Source: Hydractinia symbiolongicarpus (lineage: Eukaryota; Cnidaria; Hydrozoa; Anthoathecata; Hydractiniidae). From it: a stretch of 64,000 nt of DNA. The stretch is taken from NCBI RefSeq assembly GCF_029227915.1, contig NC_079884.1, positions 14,446,001 through 14,510,000 on the forward strand. Direction: 5' to 3'. Both the position numbers and the translations under genes were made by a program. The notes beneath the pieces were generated by a model, which ran no database searches, was not told where the DNA came from, and was given only the letters and a program-made list of their open reading frames with translations. Below, in pieces: positions 28,808 through 40,200 of the stretch (the first letter of the stretch is position 1; every line of letters starts with the position of its first letter).

Positions 28808-30064
28808 TACCGTAAATGATCGATTAAACCCCCGGGGGCTTTTTTGTTTTGGGGGAGGGGGCATATTCGGGAGGAAAGGGTTAAATGGGAGGGGTTTATA
28901 AAATTATGCAAAAATCTAGTGTGCTAAAAAATAAAAACAACGATTTTAATAAACACAACATATCTTTCTAAAAGTATAATAAAAACAAACACTAATCGAT
29001 CTCAATATCACTATCGCCTTCTTCGTCCTCGTCTACGATCGTCTCTAAGTGAGCCGCATCAATCATTTCCTTGGCATCTGGGATAAATGGGTTGTCTTCC
29101 GTCTCATTACCAGTTGTATTTGGTCATTGAACATTGCAAGACCAGCCTGACGGGGCTGATGCTCTTTGAAACAATGGATCTCTTTACCCTCGCTCCCATC
29201 AGTAGCCAGTGTTAAGGCACACGATTTGAACGATTTACGTATTAATTCGGCTGGCAGCTCCATCCAGGAATCAAGAATCTAGTTTACAATTGTGCTGCAA
29301 GGCGGAGGTTTCAAATTCCCGCCATCGATTACTTGATGTATTCCAACGGTTTCAAGCCATTCATCGTATTTCTCTATGCAATATGCTTTAAACAGGTTGT
29401 TCCAACTAACATCCGGCGCCTGAATATGTTTAGTGCAACCTAGGGACCAAAACAGTGTCAATCTTTTTAGCTTTAAGGGATGCTCCGACAGCTGGCATTG
29501 AATGACACACTCATGTATCTCAAGCTAACAATTACGTTTAAAGTTAAACTGTCCGAGAACAATATTTGTCCAACTAACTGTTAGATCGGTATTCATCCAT
29601 CCGTTTGTCGATGAAGCTATTATGCACCTATTTCAATACTCTTTCTTCATTTTTTCAACATCACGTTTTCCTCCCTTGAATACAATGAAGAGCTTCAATT
29701 TCTTTCCATCGCCTTTCGCAGCCAGTCCAACGGTTACACGACATTTTTCGTGTCCGGTTGTCTTCATACTAACAGTTTTTTTCCCAACAACATCTACTGT
29801 TGTGTTTGACAACATATCCGCCCAAATAGGTGTCTCATCAAATGCTATAATATCGGCTGGTTAGTATGAAAATTTCAATCGTAATCTTCTAACACGTAAT
29901 ATGTCCGAGACGATTTTAGCTATTAAAAGATCGGGATTTTTGTGTGCTATGGAGGGTTTTCTTCTCAACGATAAGTTACTTCGTTTCATAAATTTAAAAA
30001 GGCAACCATTCGTTGCTTCAAATTTTTTGTCATAGCTATCTGGCTTAATCGATCATTTACGGTA
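28808..30064 (-). mobile_element. pogo/Tigger DNA transposon with perfect TIRs
   Basis: Ends are perfect 18-bp terminal inverted repeats (CCGTAAATGATCGATTAA, 28810-28827 and its complement 30045-30062), each flanked by a TA, the target of the Tc1/mariner-pogo superfamily. The element is 1.26 kb and carries a broken transposase on the minus strand. The N-terminal DNA-binding region is largely missing next to the right TIR, so it is an internally deleted copy. It may have been mobilised in trans. Confidence 0.8.
28993..30030 (-). pseudogene. Degenerate pogo-family transposase
   Basis: Recognisable blocks in order on the minus strand: end of the CENP-B-type HTH (FMKRSNLSLRRKPSIAHKN), LRVRRLRLKFSY followed by a stop, then FDETPIWADM with the first catalytic Asp, TTVDVVGKKTVSMKTTGHE, KLKLFIVFKGG, a DVSWNNLFK block, RKSFKSCALT and an acidic tail ending in DSDIEID. 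Stops and frameshifts separate the blocks, so no functional enzyme is made. Confidence 0.75.
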
Positions 30065-30069
30065 TACCT

Positions 30070-32690
30070 TTCCCGAATTTATATTCTGTATAATGTGGCG
30101 TGCGTGAAAACGAGGCACATCTTTGAAGTCTCTTAATGCGTAAAAGCCAAAATGTGACCTCTTGGGCAAGCTCTTGGAGATTAAAACCTTGGGTTCTGTT
30201 TCGCTCTTTGATATCGAAGACAACGCGAAGAAAAAGTGGCCAATATCAGCGTTTTGACTTATTATCTAAGGGCTGCGATTCTCTACGGACTTTTTCCTAA
30301 ATCAATCTAGTTTCTAGGACCTTATTTCACTTTTGATATTAAAATGGGAGCGTAAAAAAACGAAAGTGGTCTTGGGAACGATTTCGTCTGGTGACGATGT
30401 TAAGTCATAGTCCTCATTGGATTGCCCGTATCAGTATAAGAACTTTGATTGGTCATGTGCTGATTGAAGAGAGGTGACGAGAGAGTTGAGACGCTATAAC
30501 CACTTCGAAAAAGTTCAAACATCTGATGCAGATGGGAAATGTGATTTAGAGCTATCAAGTTGCTAACGAATAACATGGCTGGAGGTATTCTTCTTTTAAA
30601 CAAGAAGACCATCAATTTACTAAAAGTCAACCATCTACCTGGTGAAAAAAACGAAGGGTGAAGTTTTATATTGCAAGATCGTTGAAAAACCGTCAAATTG
30701 ATTGTAAGGAAGCGGAAAGTCGGAAAGAAGCTGACAAAGGAAAGAAAAGCGGAAAACAAGAAACAAAGTTCTTAAAGAAATATGAGAGACGAGAGCTCTG
30801 GGATCAAAACGGGAAATTAGAAAAGAGACAAGCACGTCATCAACAATGAAGTGTATTTACCGCTAACAACGGTAATAAGGACGATACAACAATCAACAAC
30901 ATAATTATCTATGAGGTCATTGACGAAACGTACTTATTAGAAGAGTAGGCACAAGTAATAAAATGATGATCCGGATCCTCTGGTATTGCTTCAGACAAAT
31001 GGAAGAAACCTTTAACTTAGAAGATATTTAAGGAATGTGACTTGGATCTACCAAGAGCTATTTCTAACGTTATAAATAAATTATACATAAAAGATAATAT
31101 TGATCAGTCTTGGCAGGCTCGTGCATTTAGATAAAAAAACCTGGCGTGTGGTCAACTGGCGTTGCAGCAAAGGACATCAGCAGATAGGTACTTCTGCATA
31201 ACCTCAAGATTGTTTTTCCGGTGCTTGCATGTTATGTCATCAACTGTCACCGGGTTCTGCCGAGACTTTTCATCTTAGGGGGTAAAAAGATGAAATCAAA
31301 AGGTACATCGACAGGTTATCCGTTATGTATACGCAATTCGTCTGAAGCTCCTATTGAATTTAATGACTAACGAGATATTTAAAACTGCTTTAATACTTTT
31401 GCCAGAGTGTAGTTGCAAGTGTGACAAGTTTAGTGGGACGAATTAATGGAAATTTAGCCAATATTTGGCTACAGGTCGCAACCTAGCAAATCTTGGCAAC
31501 GAGAAACTAGCAATTGAAGCTTCAATCGGAGGCGATTGTTTCATGAAAGACTATTATTGTGAAAGAATGGCGATTAAATGTGTGAAGGATATATCCATAG
31601 TTGCAGATATTGTGCTTTCATATGCGCAAGCGCAAGCCTGTTATACAAGTGGAAATTCAAATAAATTCCCATACCTCTTCAGAACCTGGTATTGAGAAGT
31701 ATTTGTATCCAGTTAAAGAAACCACACGACATTGTTTGCTACATGCGATTACTGGTGGCAACGATGACGAACAGAATCCGCCACAAGAGCTACAAACACT
31801 GAAGTGCTCACAAATACTTTGAAGAACAAAACAGTGAAAAATGAGCGAACGTAACATAATATGAAATTGAATGATATATGGTAACGCATGACTTCTGAAT
31901 CCGAACAATTAAATGGAGCAAATATATACAATAGTGCTTTAAATTGGCCTACTAGTCATCCAATAAAGGAGATGAACTGCGATTTTAACAAGAACAGCTT
32001 TTGGACGCTTTGTGTATATAGCTGCCATTAGAATGCGTATGTTGCAACTAATTAGACCTATAGCATGAGCTATCGTGCAAGAAAAGTGGCCATGTTTCTT
32101 TTCGACGTAATGAGATTAGAGCCATCACACAAGAACTGTTAAAGAAGTTTATCGAGACGTGAGAAAACAGCCATTGTTAATGCGTCTAAGTGGTGAAAGC
32201 ATTCGATCAAACAGCAATTCTTTATTAGAATCACACGATAGCACAGGTATGACACAAGATATTCGATAAACAATTTTATCATTCCAAAGACCTTTCTAGT
32301 GACCGCTCGATACTCAATATCTTGTCGTGGGCCATTATTATGGAACACAATTTTAGATGCTGCTGGTCCACGAGGATATGCGGGTATTTGTAGGTTACTG
32401 TAAAGGAAAAAAAACTCTGCGCAACACTACTTTGCCTGGCTCGTGAACCTTACAGCAGAGATGGAGCTTACCAATGTAGCGAACACTACATTGGTAAGCT
32501 TCTTGATTGTCTTTTTTTAACACTCAAATTTTTTCTTCTTCTTATTATTATTATGTAAACTTTTAAATATTAATGTTATGTTACCCTTCCACGTTAACGT
32601 CTTCCCGTTGTCGTGTCTTATACGAAAAAAATATTAAAAACTGCCCTGGGAACAAGGTTGGCGCGCGCCGCAGTGAGACACCAAAGCAAT
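30070..32690. other. Unresolved repeat-rich intergenic block
   Basis: No intact gene. Fragments of former coding sequence are likely (about 30,400-30,850 and 31,465-31,690 on the plus strand have coding-like base composition), but stops are frequent and I recognise no family. The block is bounded by two copies of the dispersed motif (CTTGGGAACGATTTCG at 30371 and CCCTGGGAACAAGGTTG at 32644), so it may be one old 2.3 kb element. Confidence 0.35.
32465..32500. repeat. Perfect 15-bp inverted repeat
   Basis: Arms 32465-32479 and 32486-32500 are exact complements around a 6-base loop, just inside the right end of the unresolved block. Confidence 0.8.
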
Positions 32691-33457
32691 AAGGGCTTAT
32701 CGGCAGCCATATTTGTTTATCAGTCTCCATTCAATGAAAAAGATTCCTGAAGCTAAAGCAGGTACATTACGTAAAACTGGAAATATTTTTAATCTTTCAC
32801 AAACTTTATAAGGTAACCCTAGCTAGCTAATTACATTTAATAAATAATTTGTTAGTAATTTGACTTTATTAGTTAATACGATTAAGAATATTACCCCTGA
32901 AATTGTTTTAAAACGGAAAAGTATCCATCGCCGCCGCAGGTTGCTCACACTCTCACTAACTGGCTAGTTAGTTGGCTAGTTATATCTCCAACACGTCCTA
33001 CTATCTTATATTTTGCAACAAATGTAACCTGTTTTACACTAAAGGAAGAGTTCTTTTTCGTTTTGTGCCAAGATTGTTCAGTTTATAGCAAAACCAAGTC
33101 CAAGATGATTAAGACTAGCTATTAGCTAATAGCTAGCTAGCTATATATAATAGTGTTTGCTTAATTCTCAAAGTGATCTCTTTCATTCAAAGAAGATAGC
33201 CAAATAGCCTTAATACATTGTTTTGCATTGTCAATCACACATGCGAAAGGGAATTGGATATTTTTACCATAGTATGTTAAAATTAGTTTATTCTATTGTG
33301 AAGATATTAATAGAAAAATGTGTGCAATATAGCAATGTATACTGTCCAAACCCAGACCGCCTGCTCTGTTTGCTGAGTGCAGGGTGCAACTGTCTCTTCT
33401 TTCAAATTCCCGGCCTTCTTGAATAAAGCTTTTATATACACATGGTTTTGTGCATGC
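32691..33457. other. Intergenic, no gene seen
   Basis: No supported exon. A GC-richer start (32,650-32,720) could be an upstream non-coding exon or promoter of WDR47, whose first coding exon is preceded by a 3' splice site, but nothing in the sequence decides this. Confidence 0.35.
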
Positions 33458-34079
33458 TAGCGTATAATCCGCCAACTCCGTGAAAAAAAAACACATTTAA
33501 CGTCCTTATATCCATATCGTAAACATATCGGTTATTTGAAACTTTTATTATCGTAGCGCTATCTGTTGCGGACCGTTCGGGGGTATGACAAGAAAAAAAT
33601 ACATTTAATTGTGGACAAATAAGCCGGATCCGACATGTACTATCATCCGATAATGCCGTGATGGATCCTTCAACTTCGTGAAATTTGAAAAACACGTTTG
33701 TTTTCTGATTACTAGCAAAAATATTTAAAAAATTATAATATTCATTTGAAAACATTCTCGAATCATTGGACCCTCAGTAAAGGTATATATAACATGACCA
33801 TAATTATAATCAATTAACTGAGATAACAATATATATCAAAAATGACCACCGTCGCGCTTAACTTAAAAATCACAAAAAGGTGTAGCTGGCTGAACTTACC
33901 GCCCAATTTTTATCATGCGCAAGTTCCGACACCCCTAAAATGATTAAGTGGTAGTATCAAACCCCCTGAATCGAATTCATTCATTAAAAATGGTAGACAG
34001 AGCTGTGGTAAGTTGTTGTAGGCTTTGAAAGCAGTTTCACGGAGTTATCAGATTCACGGAGTTGGCGGATCATACGCTA
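33458..34079. mobile_element. Non-autonomous DNA transposon (MITE), 0.62 kb
   Basis: Terminal inverted repeats of 25 bp (33459-33483 and 34054-34078; one mismatch) are each flanked by TA, as expected for a Tc1/mariner-type insertion. The 3' side repeats the CACGGAGTT core once more internally (34,037-34,046). The interior has no long open frame. Confidence 0.8.
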
Positions 34080-37000
34080 CACAAGTTAATGCTTACATTT
34101 CTGCATAAAAATTTTTGTGCATATTGCTGGCAAAGAAATTGCTGTTTATTAAGGTAAAAAGAGACATTTTTCGAAATATAACACAAATTTTGACAATAAT
34201 CAAAAAATAATTTTTGTCTTTAGTTCCCCTTTGATAAGCCAGATTTCATGCATAACGAAAGTTATCTGCAATTGAGATGTAAAAACCCCCTATTAAGGTA
34301 ACAAAGGGTTACTTTTTTGCTCAGGGTAGGTTATTTTCATCAAGCCTAGGAACAATTTCTTTCAAGGAAGCTTTATTTTCGTCACATTTTTCTTATAGGC
34401 TCCAAAGTTTATATATACTTTTTCATGTATAAAGGGAAGGTTATTTTAAATGAATATTAGGCTTGTCAGCCAAAAATTTTAAAAGGAAAAATTCCTGGAA
34501 ATCCAAAACTATTCTGAATTTACAACATCCATACTGCATTTTAAAAACATCATTTTGGTTTGGCAATGCATCTTATAAATCAAACATACAGCTAGTTATG
34601 CAATAAACTAGACAATAAAATGGTGATTCAGGCTGAAAATTATCTTAAGGTAAAAATGTGTCATTATTATATGTTACTTTATTACTTACTTTCAATATAC
34701 ATGGGAGATAAGAATATTTACTAATGTCACCAAGTAAAAGTCAGAAATGTTAGGTTGAATTAGCCAATCAGATTTTTTCCCTTTTTTAAATATTTGCAAG
34801 GATTGAATCTTAGATCTGTTTTAAGAAATTAACATCAATGTTTACAGTCTGTGTTATGTATGTATTAAATTTACATTTGTTATTGTAACCCAAAGTTTTA
34901 AGGAACATCCATACTGGTCCAATAAAGGGAAAAATTAAGGAATGTCAGGAATTTCAGTCAACAAATATCAGCCATAACTCTGTTACTTTACCATGCTACA
35001 CACAGTTAAGCATATTTCAGTCTTGTTATATCCTTCTGACATACCACTATACTATCTAAACTCGATGTTGGGCAATAATACAATCAGTTTTCTGGCTATT
35101 CTTTATAAGGTAAAATAATCCTGCCATTTAATCTTTATATAACGCATAAGGCAAGGTTCAAGTTTTTAATTTTTTGCTAATAAACATTCATACTCTAAGC
35201 CTGATTGTGTTTTACGTTTAGTCATAACTTGGCCTCATTTAAAATATCCACTTGCTTACAAAGAAACTAGTGTTTTAGCTTAAAAAATAAACTAAAATAA
35301 GTGTAGACAACATATATATAGTGGTATTAATTAAGGAAAACCAGGATTTGTCAAATTTTCAGACTCTTGGGACTTAATAGTTCAAATTAGAGTGGACTTC
35401 CTGGATACTCTCCATTTGGTTGCTGTAAAACTTTTTAGTATTTAGCTTGCTGTTTTTTTAATTTTAGTAAAAACATTTTAAAGGACTAAATAACGTATAA
35501 ATTTTAAAACTTGGTTCAAAAAATAAATTATAGATGTATAATTTACTATAGATTTTTTGCACGTTTTCTTAAATTTAAAAAGGTTTAGGGAACATCTGAT
35601 GTTACAGTTTTTATCAAGGTGCCAAACCATTATTTTAGATCATAAACAAAACTTCTGCATAGTTTATATTCAGACTTACATTTACCAAACAACATAATTA
35701 TCATATCAGACTTTTTTCAACTGTGATATTTTAAGGTAGAATATTTAGGATTTCATGGTGGTATTTTATGTGTGTATGTAAATGGAATGGCTATATAGAA
35801 AGTATTCTTTTGTTGTTATGCTAAAAGTTGTTTATGAAATCTCAACTAAAAAAAGCCATTTAGCCCCTCTCAAATATAAAATGCCATAATGTATCATCTT
35901 GTTTACGTTCTGTGCTAGTTGCAGCTTGAAAAAGAGAAGAAGAATTAACACCGTTTATATATTATTAAAATATGCTTGTGAGATGCCATTCATTGGAGGT
36001 GGCCATAGTTTGTCTGTTTTCATGTTGTTTTTCACTAAGCAAGAAAGATTAAAGATAAGTTTTTGTAAAAAAAAAAAAATCATTTTTATTTTTCATTAAA
36101 GACTTTCTTTCTCATCATTTTTTTATTATCTGAAATTAATCTTTCACAAATAAAACATGTGAAATACAGTAGCGTGGTTTATATATATTTTATTTTGTGA
36201 AAAGTCATTTTCTGTGAGATAAAAAACAAAAATTTGTTGCGTATGCTAACTTTCATTTCTTAAATGTTTGGAAGACATGCTGAATTTGCAATATAATTAA
36301 TAATACGTAATAAATTAGTGACTCAACTGTATTTTCCTTTTACTTTTTTGCAGCTTTAGTTGTTTTGTCCTACCTTTGCCTTTGTCTACCTTTGCATTTG
36401 TTTACCTTTGCATTCTCCAATTATGATTTTACATCTTTTTTTATTGTTGTTCTTGATGCTATTTTGAGGTGTTGTTCTTGATGCTATTTTGAGGTGTTGG
36501 TTGAAGTGTGTAGGTTATAGCACATTCCTTGCATTTCTGCCAAGAAAGAGGCCTAATCAGTGTCCAGCGTTTTTATTTTTGCCTGACCAAATAACTTCAC
36601 AGTTGTTAATTTTTCCTTTTCCTTTCCAATGCATTTCAACAAGACCTAGAATATCACAATTATAGGGTTTGGTTTCTCTATGCAAAAATTTTAATTTTCC
36701 ATTGCCTCACAAAGAATTTATGTTCTATGTTCTGATTTGTATTGTTCGTTTGGCAACCTTATTTTTTCTTGTTTTTGGTACAGACAGGGAAAATGCTTTT
36801 TAACCTGCAGGAAATCATATTTTTCTTCTTTTTTCAATTGAGTTCATAATTGTTGATGTCTGTAAAAATGTGGTTTGTTGTGCAATATAACTAACCTGAT
36901 TAGTTTTGGTTTTAATATTATATGAAAAGATCAGGCTTTGTTTTAAGGCATCAACTGCACTATGATTTATACATGATTAAGTCGTCATCATATTTGTTAT

Positions 37001-37197
37001 TGTAAGCTCACTACACACACAGTATTTTGTTTCCTGTTTCTTTATCTTATTATTTAAAAAATATTATTACTTCATCTAAATCTGTCTGTATTGCTTTTCT
37101 AATTGCAGTTAAAAACATGCTGTGAAATTAAATAACTTGGTATAAGAAGAAATCTTTATTTGGTTTTGATTTCCCTACTTATCTATTATTTTTGCAG
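34080..37197. other. Intergenic/5' UTR intron of WDR47
   Basis: AT-rich with no coding exon. A splice acceptor (TTTTTGCAG) near 37,197 begins the exon containing the WDR47 ATG, so some or all of this stretch is probably a 5' UTR intron. A 25-bp unit is tandemly duplicated at 36446-36495. Confidence 0.5.
36446..36495. repeat. 25-bp tandem duplication
   Basis: Two identical head-to-tail units beginning GTTGTTCTTGATGC. Confidence 0.85.
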
Positions 37198-37281
37198 GCA
37201 CGCATTTTGTAACCTGTGTTTTTAGTAGTAAATAAAACAACAACAGCATATTCTCTAGAAAAACAAATATGATATGAAAGG

Positions 37282-40200
37282 ATGGACGTGACAAATATTA
37301 CGATCCAGGAAGAAGATGTCATCAAGGTTTTGTTGGACTATTTGTCTTCGAGAAATTACTACGTTACCATGAGGACGCTTGAAAAAGAAAGTTGTGTTGT
37401 TAATTGTGACTGGTCTGATGAAGTTCTTTTTCTACGTGAACTTGTTTTGGATGGTGATTTTAATGAAGTGTTAGAGTTTGGAAATTCATTTTCCTCAAAA
37501 CCAAACTTTAACCACCAATTTTTTAGCTATATTGTTTTAAGGCAAAGGTTTATAGAATTGATATACATGAAGTCACATATTCTTGGAAAAGAGAGTAGTG
37601 CTTCTGTAGAGGACGTTATGAAGACATTATCTCAACTTGAATTATATTGTCCTAATAAGGAGGAATATAGCAACTTGTGCTGGCTACTAACAGTGCCAGA
37701 TTTAACCACCCAGGAGGAGTTCAGAAATTGGACGCTTGATATATCTAGGTTGAAATGTTTTGAGGACTTGTTGGACTGTTTAAGTGTTATAATGCCTTCT
37801 GTTCGCAAAAAGATTCCTTCAAAAAAAGTAGCCGAAACTGACAGACTGTTACAACTCATTGTAAAAGGATTGTTTTATGAATCTTGTACAGATTATTGTC
37901 AGTCGATAGCAGCTGGCCGAATGGAAAGTTTAAAATTGCACACAAACGTTCTTAAAGGGATGTCAAGGGATTATCCATCAAATTTGTTTTCCTGGGTACA
38001 GTCCCTGCCTTATGAAGCTTTCAGAAACCCTTTTGAACAATTTGATGTCGATATACATTATTCAGGAATTACAAGAAACCCATCTGTTTTGAAGAATTTT
38101 ATATTTCGAGATACAAAGTATTTAACAAAAAAGAAAAACAATTTAAATCTAAATAAAAGTATAAGCATGGACAAAAATCAAACACTAGTTCAAAAAAAAT
38201 CTGATTTGATTAAAACAGAACAAAAAAGCAGTTCAAATAATGATGTGGAAATGATTATTCCAGATACACCAGTTATTCAAAGCACAGTCTTACTGCCAGA
38301 AAGGACTGAAAAGGAGTGGAGTGCAGATACATTAGAAACTAAGGATACCATTGACGACAATCACCCTGTAGCTTTTGAAATTGTTGATGAAAAAACATTG
38401 AATGAAAAGGAAGAAGAACTGAAAAGGAGAGAGAAAGTCATGGAAAAGCTTCAAAGCTTAGAAGAGAAAAGGATGATACGTCAAAAAGAACTTTTGGAAG
38501 GCATGACAAGTGACAAAAGTAAGTTTTTACCCTCAATACATTGCGTTTTTTAGCTTTTTGCATCAAGAGTGGGTCGAGAGTAATAATGGTACATTTTTTT
38601 ATTTAACCTGCTTGAAAATTTTTTTCAGAAGTCATGAGATAAGAGAAATGTGGCATAGCATGATTTATCCCCTTTTGTGAATATTTTGGTGCCTTTTATT
38701 TTTAATTGCAATAAAACAATAAATTTGTAAAACCTTTTCTTCAGAAAATCATTCAATGCATGACATATCTCATTCGAATCAATCGAACAATGGCGGTATT
38801 GTGGAAGGGTTGACTCCTGATGCACACCAAAAAAGTTTTTCAATGGAGTTCAGTTTAACATCAACACCAATGACAACAGACGCTGCAACAAGTAATCCGA
38901 ATGTGAACACGTCCTCTACCGAACGGAAACGTTTCTTCAATGCGAATCATATTAATAAGCTTCCTAACACAAGGTATGGTTTGTGTAAGCTTTCTTAATT
39001 TTGCCACTTTACACCTACGCATATAACTAGGATCTCCCCAAGCTGCCATCTTAGCTGGATGATGATTACAGGGGTTTCTTGTGTTCTATGTCAAAGTAAA
39101 ACCTAACCAAATCGTTAAATACAAAATATCTTCTGGAGGAAAAGAAGTTTTAAGCTCTATATATGTAACTTCAAAATCATGTCTTTACAATGGAGCTTTC
39201 TTTGCATGTAGTTGATAAAAATCTTGAATTAAAGTTAAATGAAAATAAATAGTTAAAAATCTTTTAATTTCTGTGGAGCTAAATGTTATCAGGTTTTTAT
39301 GATTACTCCAGATACGTATGACATATACATCTGAAAAAGTGGAGCATAAAAAACAGTATTTTGTTAAAAAATTTTGTCCGGGTTAAGCTATGTATACATA
39401 CATGAATAAAATGATGTTTTGTGATAATTTTCTCTACATGTTAAGTTGGCAGGCTTAAATCTGGTAAATGTAAAAACTTCGTCAAAACCTCTCATATTTA
39501 ATATACTATAATATTGTATATACCTGACTGATTGCTCATTTGAGGAAAGGTGCTTATTCATTTGACAGTGAAATACAAACAAAAAAGAAAAATATAAACA
39601 ACTAGTTGGTGGCCTGTGGAAAATAAATCACGGATTCGCCTGTCTTTTTATACCACATTGCTTGCCTATCGCTATTTGCGGTACCATTTTGCGTGACACA
39701 GACAAACGTATACGTATATATAATATAGATTTAATTTGGAACTTTGAAAGTTTGTTGTAAGCCACCATCATAATTCGGTGAGGGTATTCCTTAAAAACTC
39801 AACCCAAGGACCCCTAAATGGGTTTTTAAGGAACAGTGGCAACATTGTTTTCTTTCCCTTTTATTTATTAATACTCTGTTTGTTATTTGTTGTTTAGTAC
39901 TCCCTATAAAACAGACCTCGTACCTCCTGTTGTCAATTCTTCGAAACATTCGAGTCATAAACACGAACAAGAACAGCATAGAAACGTGACGAAAATTCTT
40001 CAAAATGATATACATAAAGAAGTGGAACGTGAAGAAATGAAAGAAGAAGAGAAAAACGAAAATAATGAAAATAATGAAATTGTAAGTTGTATTTGTAATT
40101 TTCTCTTATAGAAGTAGAGCTACTTTTTGCATCGCTAATACCATGGAGGTACATTGCCTGGCACCAAGCGGGATTCGATCAACAGTCCCTAGAACTGTAT

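Noticed and set aside
31465-31695. 76-residue plus-strand frame as a real gene
   Set aside because: No splice context, no recognised family, surrounded by stops and repeat boundaries; kept only as part of an unresolved relic block.
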